NCBI RefSeq assembly: GCF_000316605.1
Contig: NC_019683.1
Location: 3,704,036 to 3,768,035, forward strand
Reading direction: 5' to 3'
Origin: [Leptolyngbya] sp. PCC 7376
GTDB taxonomy: Bacteria > Cyanobacteriota > Cyanobacteriia > Cyanobacteriales > MRBY01
DNA length: 64,000 nucleotides
Shown in pieces: positions 56,986-64,000 of this stretch. Position 1 is the stretch's first letter. Each line of letters opens with the position of its first letter. The position numbers were made by a program, and so were the translations under genes. The notes beneath the pieces are model-generated. The model did no database searches. It saw only the letters and a program-made list of their open reading frames with translations, and was not told the origin of the DNA.

Positions 56986-57495
56986 CTACGATATTCGGAA
57001 AACTTCGCTCTGATCGAGGCGATCGCCCAAGGTTTTTATTCTCAGATTATTACGTGGGTCTATCCAATCTGCCGCAATTTCCATCAAGGGAACTAGAACA
57101 AAGGCGCGTTCTTGCATTCTCGGGTGAGGCACAATTAAATCTGGAGTATTAATGAGGCGATCGCCATACAAAATCAAGTCTAAATCTAAGGTTCTGGCTC
57201 CCCAATGTTCTTTGCGTTCTCGCCCAAATAGGTTTTCAATTTGATGTAGTTTTGCGAGTAAAACTTCTGGTGTTAATGAGGTTTGGCAGGTGATGCAGCC
57301 ATTTATATAATCCGGCTGTGGTGGCCCAATCGGCTTGGTCCGATACCACGATGATTTGCGGAGTAGTGTGACGTTTGGTTCTGTGCTGACCGTTTCAATT
57401 GCCTGCTCAAGGATAGCTAAAGAATCACCCAAATTGCTGCCGAGGGCGATCGCCACATTAATGAGTTTGACCGGAGAGTTTTCGGAATGCTGCAT
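56986..57495 (-). CDS. folK: 2-amino-4-hydroxy-6-hydroxymethyldihydropteridine pyrophosphokinase
   Basis: FolK transfers pyrophosphate from ATP to the pterin alcohol in folate synthesis. The protein of about 169 residues has IALGSNLGDSLAILEQAIE, SSWYRTKPIGPPQPDYING, FGRERKEHWGARTLDLDLIL with the Asp pair, and VPHPRMQERAFVLVPLMEIA. These are the HPPK motifs. ATG at 57495 directly follows the gpsA stop; another ATG at 57513 would overlap gpsA by 17 bases. The two genes form an operon with gpsA first. Confidence 0.94.
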   Translation of the reverse strand: MQHSENSPVKLINVAIALGSNLGDSLAILEQAIETVSTEPNVTLLRKSSWYRTKPIGPPQPDYINGCITCQTSLTPEVLLAKLHQIENLFGRERKEHWGARTLDLDLILYGDRLINTPDLIVPHPRMQERAFVLVPLMEIAADWIDPRNNLRIKTLGDRLDQSEVFRIS

Positions 57496-57496
57496 T

Positions 57497-58456
57497 CTAG
57501 CCAACGCTTTCATCTAATATGTCGCAGGATTCTGGCTTCAGTTCGCGATCCATTAAATTGCCAACTGCTTCAAGAGGCGTAATCTTACCTTTTAGCAAAC
57601 GATAAACCTGACGAGAAATAGGAATCGGAATACCTTCGCGATTCGCCAAATTCACTAAAACTTGTGTTGTGTTTACGCCTTCCGCTGTACTGCCCAGCTC
57701 TTCGAGAATTTGCTCCAAATCTTTTCCCTGGGACAATCCCATTCCAACTCGATAATTACGACTGAGCGGACTTGTGCAAGTCGCCAACATATCTCCTAAT
57801 CCTGCCAACCCTAAAAAGGTTTCTGGCTGTGCGCCAAAGTGAGTACCGATGCGCATAATTTCAGGCAATGCACGAGTAATTAGAGCAGATTGGGCATTTG
57901 TGCCGAGTTTTAATCCGGCACAAACACCGACGGCGATCGCCATCACATTTTTTAGAGTACCGCCTAGCTCTGTACCGAGGGGGTCGTTATTTGTGTATAC
58001 CCGAAAATAATCAGAAGAAAAGACTTCTTGGATGGTTTCTGCTGCGACAAGATCGTGACTAGCTGTAACCGTTGCGGCTGGTAAACCGGCTTCAATTTCT
58101 TTAGACAAATTTGGACCAGATAACACAACAATTGGGTTATCGGGGAAAGTCTCCTGCAAAATTTTCGAGGGTGTCAGGGTCGTTTTTGGGTCAAGGCCTT
58201 TTGTTGCTGTCACCAGAATTGTTTTTTTGGAAATCCCAATTTCTTCTACTTGTGCCGCAACACTAGGTACACCTTTCATCGAAATTACAAACAGGACGAT
58301 ATCAGCATTGGCGATCGCCTCAGAAAGACTCAGTTCATTGCGTCGCGACCAAATCCGAAGCTCATGGTTATTTACAGCAGCGAGAGTTGCTAAGGCACTT
58401 CCCCACGCACCAGCCCCGAGGATAGCAATAGTTTTATGGTCTTGGTCTGTATTCAC
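57497..58456 (-). CDS. gpsA: Glycerol-3-phosphate dehydrogenase [NAD(P)+]
   Basis: GpsA makes sn-glycerol 3-phosphate for membrane lipids. The 319-residue protein has ILGAGAWGSALATLAAVNNH for NAD(P) at the N-terminus, VLSGPNLSKEIEAGLPAATV, and GTELGGTLKNVMAIAVGVCA with the catalytic Lys. GLAGLGDMLATCTSPLSRNY follows and is very typical. A short loop after residue 35 (RRNELSLSEAI) is shorter than in many orthologues. folK follows directly. Cytoplasmic. Confidence 0.94.
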   Translation of the reverse strand: MNTDQDHKTIAILGAGAWGSALATLAAVNNHELRIWSRRNELSLSEAIANADIVLFVISMKGVPSVAAQVEEIGISKKTILVTATKGLDPKTTLTPSKILQETFPDNPIVVLSGPNLSKEIEAGLPAATVTASHDLVAAETIQEVFSSDYFRVYTNNDPLGTELGGTLKNVMAIAVGVCAGLKLGTNAQSALITRALPEIMRIGTHFGAQPETFLGLAGLGDMLATCTSPLSRNYRVGMGLSQGKDLEQILEELGSTAEGVNTTQVLVNLANREGIPIPISRQVYRLLKGKITPLEAVGNLMDRELKPESCDILDESVG

Positions 58457-58673
58457 AAATTTTCTCTGTTGTGCTGGGATTATTATCTTCCCGATCTTAA
58501 GGCCTTGTCACTAGCCTCACGAAATCGCCTCAAATTTCACCTTATTTTCTTAGAAATTCATCCTAGCGATCGCCTTTCCCTACTCAGTTCGATGCCCTGA
58601 CAGCCAACAAAATCGATAAGATAAACAACAGTGGCGATCGCCCGTTTATCTCGAACCATTAGAAGCAATCACT

Positions 58674-60056
58674 ATGCGCGTAAAAGAAATCCTCAAATCT
58701 GCTGAAATTCAGTCCACCATTACCGTCGAAGGCTGGGTGAAAACGAAGCGAGAACTCAAGGCATTTTCCTTTATCGAGATTAGTGATGGCTCCACAATGA
58801 ATGGAATCCAAGTCATTATCGACAAGGATTTAGAGGACTACGACAATATTGTTAAACAGCTCAATACAGGCGCATCGGTCACGGCTGAGGGATTAGTCGT
58901 TGAGTCTCCTGGTAAAGGGCAACGCATCGAATTACAAGCTTCGGCTGTTACAGTTCATGGCGGTGCAGACCCCGAAACCTATCCGCTTCAGAAAAAACGC
59001 CACAGCTTTGAATTTTTGCGGACAATCGGACATCTTCGCAGCAAAACCAATACCCTCGGCGCGGTAATGCGGATCAGAAATGCTTGCGCTACTGCGATTC
59101 ACCAATTTTTCCAAGACAAAGGCTTTATTTGGGCTCATACTCCGATCATCACAGCGAGTGACTGTGAGGGTGCTGGCGAAATGTTTGCCGTCACGAATTT
59201 TGATATTGCCAATCCTAAACGCGATGACAAAGGCGCAATCGATTATGCCGAAGACTTTTTTGGCCGTCCATCTTACCTCACGGTGAGTGGCCAGCTCGAA
59301 GCCGAAGTGATGGCAATGTCTTTTAAGGATGTTTATACGTTTGGCCCCACTTTCCGCGCTGAAAATTCGAATACTTCTCGCCACCTGGCAGAATTCTGGA
59401 TGGTAGAGCCAGAAATGGCTTTTTGCGACATCATCGGTGATCAGGATTTAGCCGAAGAATTTTTGCGCTATGTCTTCAAATATGTCATCGAGACCTGTCC
59501 CGATGATATGGAGTTTTTCAATAAGCGTATCGACAAAACTGTCCTTGAAACAGCCAATAATATTATCGATAACGAGTTTGAGCGCATTACCTATACTGAG
59601 GCGATCGCCCTTTTAGAGAAAAGTTCAAAGAAATTCGAGTTTCCAGTGGAATGGGGGATTGATATGCAGTCCGAGCATGAGCGATATCTCGCTGAAGAAT
59701 TATTCAAAAAGCCTTTGATTGTGACCAATTATCCAAAAGATATCAAAGCATTTTATATGCGTCTGAACGATGACGATAAAACCGTGGCTGCAATGGATGT
59801 TCTCGCACCAAAAATCGGTGAAATTATCGGTGGCTCCCAACGGGAAGAACGTCTGGATGTCCTCGAACGCCGTATTAAAGAAATGGATATCGAAGCAGAT
59901 GATTTATGGTGGTATCTCGATCTGCGTCGTTTTGGTTCCGTGCCCCATGCTGGCTTTGGTTTGGGCTTTGAGCGTTTGGTGCAGTTTATGACGGGTATGG
60001 CCAATATCCGTGACGTTATTCCTTTCCCACGAACACCTCTAAACGCAGAGTTTTAA
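58674..60056 (+). CDS. asnS: Asparaginyl-tRNA synthetase
   Basis: AsnS charges tRNA-Asn. The 460-residue protein has an N-terminal OB-fold for the anticodon ([20 protein letters not shown]) and a class II catalytic core: motif 2 in [28 protein letters not shown], and motif 3 in [20 protein letters not shown]. The ending DVIPFPRTP is typical of AsnRS and separates it from AspRS. HIP1 sites flank the gene. No unusual feature. Confidence 0.96.
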   Translation: MRVKEILKSAEIQSTITVEGWVKTKRELKAFSFIEISDGSTMNGIQVIIDKDLEDYDNIVKQLNTGASVTAEGLVVESPGKGQRIELQASAVTVHGGADPETYPLQKKRHSFEFLRTIGHLRSKTNTLGAVMRIRNACATAIHQFFQDKGFIWAHTPIITASDCEGAGEMFAVTNFDIANPKRDDKGAIDYAEDFFGRPSYLTVSGQLEAEVMAMSFKDVYTFGPTFRAENSNTSRHLAEFWMVEPEMAFCDIIGDQDLAEEFLRYVFKYVIETCPDDMEFFNKRIDKTVLETANNIIDNEFERITYTEAIALLEKSSKKFEFPVEWGIDMQSEHERYLAEELFKKPLIVTNYPKDIKAFYMRLNDDDKTVAAMDVLAPKIGEIIGGSQREERLDVLERRIKEMDIEADDLWWYLDLRRFGSVPHAGFGLGFERLVQFMTGMANIRDVIPFPRTPLNAEF

Positions 60057-60155
60057 AAACAACATATATTCGATTAGAAGAAGTCTGGATCTAAGCGATA
60101 GTTTGTTTAGCTCATTATGAATCAAGGAAGGATGGTATCGAAGTTTTTAAGACTT

Positions 60156-61541
60156 CTAACCCCAGTTGACATTCATAGCTCCTTCATATCCTTCCTCGGT
60201 GATCATATTCCACTTCTTTAATTTTTTAATTACTTTTACCACCATCTCCCCTGAAACTTTAATGCCGAAACCACCTTGGTGTATGTGCATATTACTTTCC
60301 ACTGGAGCTCCCCTGAGATGAGTTCCAGAATGTACAAAATCATGTTCTCCAAATCTACTCACAAGCTTCGCTTTTTTCGCTTCACCTTGTAAGTTCATAA
60401 TTCTCCTCATCGCTTTCATGTCAAATGGATATTTGGGGCAGATTGTAAAAATCTTCCCTCCTTTTGTCTTATGTATTGAATAAATAGTTTCTGATTCTCC
60501 TTTGGGATAAAATGCGTAAGATGCATACGGAGCTGAATCAGCCATCACATTTTCACTAAAGTGATTATTGCCCCTTGCAATAAGAGAATCTTTCAGTAGC
60601 TCTTCACAATATGCGTTGTAATGCGATTCGGTGATGTACGGATAGTTAGACATTTTAATAAGCAAACCATTTAGCATATCTCCATCATTAGCTTGCACAA
60701 AATTCTCTATTCTTTTCTCTCCAGGCAACATGCTTCCTGCTAAGGGATATCGGGCTGCCGATACTGATTCTGGAACTATTCTGTCATCCCCTGCATATCC
60801 CAATTCCTCGCTTGCTTTCTTGACTCTTTTTACTTCCTCCGATCTCTGTATAAGCGCTCTCATTGCAACAGTTTTATCTGCACTTTGTTGCACTACATGA
60901 GTTAATTCATGAGCTAAAAGTGTCTGTCCATTATGTGAATTGGGTTGATATTCTCCTTGACGGAAAAAGATATCTTGACCTGTGGTAAAGGCTTTTGCTT
61001 GGATGGATCGATTCAGATCATCTGCATGGGCATTGTGATGAATTCTGACGTTACTGAAATCCGAACTGAATGCATTCTCCATTTGGGGACGAAGATCGTC
61101 CGGCAATGTCTCTCCCGACCCTCTTACTTGGTTAATTGAGGTCTCTAGTTTGGAAGGAATGGCAGCAGAAGAGTCTCCATCTTTTCTTTGAAGCGCAGAA
61201 AATTTGAGCGGTGTAACACGGGGAGAGCCTCTATCTATTTCTTCTCGACGCTGAATCTGATCGTCTTCAGATTTAGAAATATCGGGGGACTGAATTTGTT
61301 TAACAACTTGATCCGCAACTCGATCTGCTTCTTGCTCGTATTTGTCGTTGGGTTCTCCAATTGTGAGTTTGGCCTGAAGCGGCAAGGATAAGTCGCGGAA
61401 TAGGCCTGAAAAATTTGAGTTAAGAGGTTTCGTCGCTTGCTGTAGCTCTTGACTAAATACTGGTGTGTTCTGAGAGTGAGCAGGGGCGATCGCCGAACTA
61501 GATTGTTTGCTCTGAGGTTTAGTGAGGCGTGTTCTAGTCAT
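60156..61541 (-). CDS. eCIS-core domain (DUF4157) protein with unassigned C-terminal region
   Basis: The protein of about 461 residues starts with a Gln/Ser-rich low-complexity region. The eCIS-core DUF4157 domain lies at about 145-225, with LPDDLRPQMENAFSSDFSNV, RIHHNAHADDLN, AFTTGQDIFFRQGEY and the metallopeptidase-like TLLAHELTHVVQQ (HELTH near 211-215). DUF4157 proteins are linked to extracellular contractile injection systems and often form the leading part of a cargo or toxin. The C-terminal 230 residues are not recognised. They contain HDFVHSGTHLRG and NMHIHQGG, a cluster of five His that could bind metal. The start is taken as ATG 61541; ATG 61550 is possible. Confidence 0.8.
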   Translation of the reverse strand: MTRTRLTKPQSKQSSSAIAPAHSQNTPVFSQELQQATKPLNSNFSGLFRDLSLPLQAKLTIGEPNDKYEQEADRVADQVVKQIQSPDISKSEDDQIQRREEIDRGSPRVTPLKFSALQRKDGDSSAAIPSKLETSINQVRGSGETLPDDLRPQMENAFSSDFSNVRIHHNAHADDLNRSIQAKAFTTGQDIFFRQGEYQPNSHNGQTLLAHELTHVVQQSADKTVAMRALIQRSEEVKRVKKASEELGYAGDDRIVPESVSAARYPLAGSMLPGEKRIENFVQANDGDMLNGLLIKMSNYPYITESHYNAYCEELLKDSLIARGNNHFSENVMADSAPYASYAFYPKGESETIYSIHKTKGGKIFTICPKYPFDMKAMRRIMNLQGEAKKAKLVSRFGEHDFVHSGTHLRGAPVESNMHIHQGGFGIKVSGEMVVKVIKKLKKWNMITEEGYEGAMNVNWG

Positions 61542-61827
61542 GACAATCATCTCGACTCGCAATGACTATATTTTAGAAAAGAAGCTACCACAAAATAATA
61601 TTTACTAGCGAAAAGTAACCAGATATAACAAAAGACTTACAAAAGTTTGCTGTTATTTGGATTGTTGGATTTTGAGGAAAGCCCAAAAGTTTATTTTCGT
61701 TGGCGATCGTCCTTCTAAACCACTAAGTGTGACATTTTCAAAAGTGTACTAATTGGCACTTAAGTGACACGAAGCTTTTTTATGATTCAAGGAAAGCAAC
61801 AATTTTCTTTCTTTGAGGCAATTTCCA

Positions 61828-63021
61828 ATGACTGTTCTAGAGCAGACTATCGAAACGTCTTCTTTCGCTGTTCCCGCCGAAGCACTAAAAATTACAAGCG
61901 ATCGCATTGATGCCCACATCAAAACAATTCAAAATCACCCAGATAAACGAGATGGTGCTTTTCCCTACTATCTATTCCACCCTCCTGGTAAGAAAATTCA
62001 CGGCACAGTAATGCTGTTTCATGGTTTTAGCGCCCGCCCACACCAAATGTGGCGACTCGCTGATTACCTATTCACGAATGGATTTAACGTTTATCAATGC
62101 ACTATTGCAGGACACTCTTACGTTAATCCTGAGGATAATTGGCCACAAGTAGATCTCAAATCTGATATCCGCGAACCATTAAGTACTAAGGTCAAAAAAG
62201 ATCCTGTTTTAAGTCGTTTTTTCCAAAATCTCAAAAATCCAGACAGTCAAACTGCAGCGACTCCCTCCCCACTCCAAATGCTGAGTTTAGTGCGTCGTTT
62301 GCGCCGTCTAGACTCCAAAGTTGTAGACATGATTTTGGCAGTGGAACGAAGTAATGATCCAGATTTTGATCGCTATTACGACTCCAACCATATGGATTAT
62401 CTCAAGGATGCTGAAGAGCGTTTAGCAGAACTAGAGGCAATGCCTGGCCCGATCTATACCTTAGGTTTATCCGTTGGTGGTGCTGTCGCTTTAGCCCTAG
62501 CCGCTGCAAATCCAGCCCGCATCAAAAAAGTCGTTGCCTATGCACCCTTGTTGGAAGTTTGGGGTGAAACTCGCGAACGGTATGTGAATATTGCAGGGCC
62601 ATTGGATATTAAAGAATTTGGTTGGGATGATCTGCGTTTTCCCCTCGGCTGTTTTACTGCCTCTAACCGTTTTGGTGCATTCGTTCGACAGCGACAGAAC
62701 GAGAAAGTACTAGAAAAAACACCAACTTTGATGATTTTGACTGAAAACGAAGATGCAGCAGACATTAAGACTAATCAAAAGTTTTCCAAATCCCTCGGTC
62801 GAGAACGCAATGGCCATTTTCTCTATACTTATCCCGCCGATGATCTTGTACCTCATCCAATGGTTGACCCGTTGGAAGTGAGCCAAAATATGTCGAATGC
62901 ATTCTGGCAGACCATGTACCAAGAAACGTTCCGTTTCCTCGCATTAGATAGTTTCAATTCAGACCAGATGGAAAGCACAAATCAAGATCTAAATCTCCCG
63001 ATTGTATCTGACATCGCTTAG
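61828..63021 (+). CDS. Alpha/beta hydrolase
   Basis: The 397-residue protein has a serine-hydrolase fold. GTVMLFHGFSARPHQMWRLA contains the oxyanion HGF motif, and YTLGLSVGGAVALALAAANP has the nucleophile in GLSVGG. A likely Asp/His pair sits further on (MILTENEDAADIKTN, YPADDLVPHPMVDPLE). Lysophospholipase-like and cyanobacterial esterase families share these features; the substrate is unknown. ATG at 61828 is preferred over TTG 61813. Single gene, divergent from the DUF4157 gene. Confidence 0.85.
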   Translation: MTVLEQTIETSSFAVPAEALKITSDRIDAHIKTIQNHPDKRDGAFPYYLFHPPGKKIHGTVMLFHGFSARPHQMWRLADYLFTNGFNVYQCTIAGHSYVNPEDNWPQVDLKSDIREPLSTKVKKDPVLSRFFQNLKNPDSQTAATPSPLQMLSLVRRLRRLDSKVVDMILAVERSNDPDFDRYYDSNHMDYLKDAEERLAELEAMPGPIYTLGLSVGGAVALALAAANPARIKKVVAYAPLLEVWGETRERYVNIAGPLDIKEFGWDDLRFPLGCFTASNRFGAFVRQRQNEKVLEKTPTLMILTENEDAADIKTNQKFSKSLGRERNGHFLYTYPADDLVPHPMVDPLEVSQNMSNAFWQTMYQETFRFLALDSFNSDQMESTNQDLNLPIVSDIA

Positions 63022-63318
63022 GGCCATTGTCAACTTAAATAGAGTGTTCCCAAAGCTGTTCCCAAAGCCAGGGTTTTGTAGAAATGATTTATTTGCTCAT
63101 CCTACAAAATCTCTGCAATAAAGACATTCTATTTAAGTTAACGATGCCGGCTAGAAAAATCGGCTCGCTTCGTTGCGAAAATCTTTAGAGCCTGCTGCGT
63201 AACCTCTTTATTGTAATAATCCTGAAACTAAGTCTCTGTAGTGCTAGCTGCCATTTTTAGGTTCGGTTCAAGTCTGTTTCTGAGAATGAGAAGGATCGTA
63301 GTAAAGTAAGCGCCCAAT
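63022..63318. other. Intergenic region with a long imperfect inverted repeat
   Basis: It lies between the hydrolase and an unrecognised gene, in convergent orientation. A hairpin-forming element at 63026-63146 fills the first part. The rest has no obvious coding sequence. A short GCCG/CGGC stem lies at about 63146-63163. Confidence 0.5.
63026..63146. repeat. 121-bp inverted-repeat structure
   Basis: The outer arms at 63026-63046 and 63126-63146 match in inverted orientation at 18 of 21 positions (core CTTAAATAGA). An inner perfect 8-bp pair, TTTTGTAG at 63074-63081 and CTACAAAA at 63102-63109, gives a second stem. It could be a convergent terminator or a small MITE. Confidence 0.55.
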
Positions 63319-63696
63319 TCAATGGCTTGTTTCGTTTATTGGGAGCGCATGCAACGTATCATCCGGATCTACCCAATAAAACTCTAAGTTAGCGGGATTT
63401 GATTGTTGCAACTGTTCCGATATCAAAAACTCTTGGCGATAGCTGCTGTTAAATGGTGGACTAACCAATTTTTGAAAGGCTTTAATTAAAAATTTTTTTT
63501 CTTTGAATTTCAACTCAAACTTATAAATTTCTTTCGCAGAATTTCTCAAGCTATGTTTAGTTTCAATCTTGAGTAGGTTGCCTGCCAAAATAAGTTTAGG
63601 CTTTTCTTTTAACTCATCGAATTGAACTTGCTCTTTCCCCAGAAAGATACCCGCACTCTCTAAAGTTCTGAGCAATAATCCTATGAAATTTTCCAT
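63319..63696 (-). CDS. Unrecognised protein, about 125 residues
   Basis: The protein starts MENFIGLLLRTLESAGIFLG at ATG 63696. It is rich in Lys and Glu in the middle (LRNSAKEIYKFELKFKEKKF) and ends LEFYWVDPDDTLHALPINET. I see no catalytic motif, signal peptide or clear membrane helix. It lies 27 bases downstream of the truncated serine-rich gene on the same strand, so co-transcription is plausible. A reading frame from an earlier ATG at 63708 is also open. Confidence 0.6.
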   Translation of the reverse strand: MENFIGLLLRTLESAGIFLGKEQVQFDELKEKPKLILAGNLLKIETKHSLRNSAKEIYKFELKFKEKKFLIKAFQKLVSPPFNSSYRQEFLISEQLQQSNPANLEFYWVDPDDTLHALPINETSH

Positions 63697-63722
63697 AACT
63701 AAAAACAAACCTAACTGGATAG

Positions 63723-64000
63723 CTATAGACTTGACTTTTTCGAACTCTTCTTTGCGCGGCGACCTAGGCTGCTACTTGTACTACTTATAGTGCCACTTAC
63801 GCTACCGCTACCAAGGGCACTATTCGCTGTGTTGCTGGAAATACCTATGCTGCTGCTGGACGTGCTGCTGACACTATTGACGCTACTACTTCGATCTTCG
63901 GGAAGGACACCACCGGTTGTGCCGCCGTTCGCCGCGACGATACCGACACCTAATGCACTAGGGTTTGGAATTCCCCAAGATTTGTATGCCAGTCTTTCTT
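63723..64000 (-). CDS. C-terminal part of a serine-rich protein, running off the window
   Basis: The reverse-strand frame is open from base 64000 to the TAG at 63723-63725. It translates ERLAYKSWGIPNPSALGVGI, then VAANGGTTGGVLPEDRSSSV, a Ser-rich repeat region (SSTSSSSIGISSNTANSALG, SVSGTISSTSSSLG) and a basic ending RRAKKSSKKSSL. The start lies beyond the window. I do not recognise the family. The basic Ser-rich tail suggests a disordered region. It sits near the DUF4157 gene and could belong to a larger cluster outside the window. Confidence 0.6.
   Translation of the reverse strand, partial: ERLAYKSWGIPNPSALGVGIVAANGGTTGGVLPEDRSSSVNSVSSTSSSSIGISSNTANSALGSGSVSGTISSTSSSLGRRAKKSSKKSSL

Overview
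The window is a piece of a cyanobacterial chromosome. The evidence is direct: magnesium chelatase ChlD, cytochrome b6f subunit PetG, a CytM-like cytochrome, NblA, a CpcS/CpeS-type phycobiliprotein lyase, a PAM68-family photosystem II assembly protein, a PII protein with the phosphorylatable Ser49, a fused ThiO-ThiG enzyme, and very frequent HIP1 octamers (GCGATCGC), often in the longer form GGCGATCGCC. Gene content suggests the Picosynechococcus / PCC 7002-like / Leptolyngbya PCC 7376-like group, but that placement is inference.

Layout. 1-6045 is an insertion-sequence graveyard. IS630-, IS1- and IS982-family elements are stacked inside one another and have destroyed a beta-helix repeat gene and a DCC-family gene. 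6098-24969 is a housekeeping block: a class A penicillin-binding protein, petG and a cytochrome c gene (divergent), an SDR, an S66 carboxypeptidase, a sulfotransferase, tpiA, chlD, speE, rpsU, tRNA-Ser(GGA), a ferredoxin, an inositol-monophosphatase-family enzyme, a J-domain/TPR protein, hisZ-hisG, rimO and a crhR-like DEAD-box helicase. 25069-28011 is a second nested transposon block. 28123-36594 holds gloA, a TMEM43-family protein, an aminotransferase, a double VOC protein, a YacP/NYN protein, glnB, a DHNA-CoA thioesterase-like protein, a repeat protein and a 2OG-Fe(II) oxygenase. 36608-38014 is a third transposon block with two MITEs. 38092-44872 carries a sugar-nucleotide epimerase, a Tab2-like domain, nblA, a cpcS-type gene, rpsO, a PAM68-family gene, aroF and thiO/thiG. 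44947-47073 is a fourth transposon block. 47107-60056 has glgB, gloB, ilvE, an M61 peptidase, a Crp/Fnr regulator, a type IV pilin, a two-domain PPK2, folK-gpsA and asnS. 60156-64000 contains an eCIS-core (DUF4157) protein, an alpha/beta hydrolase, an unknown gene and the serine-rich C-terminus of a gene that runs off the window.

Mobile DNA. Three transposase families interact. The IS982-family elements end in ACGTGAGTTCGGGATAAG-type repeats. Only one of them (4170-5134) looks intact. The same ends flank three 220-253 bp elements with no transposase, which look like an IS982-driven MITE family. IS630-type elements sit between TA dinucleotides and repeatedly landed inside other IS elements. 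One IS630 copy (26040-26986) looks complete and carries an A8 tract where a -1 ribosomal frameshift would join its two reading frames.

Most worth following up: the eCIS-core protein with an unassigned His-rich C-terminal region, the IS982/MITE family, the perfect 52-bp palindrome between a MITE and an IS982 copy, and a proline/serine-rich repeat protein encoded immediately upstream of a prolyl-hydroxylase-like oxygenase.
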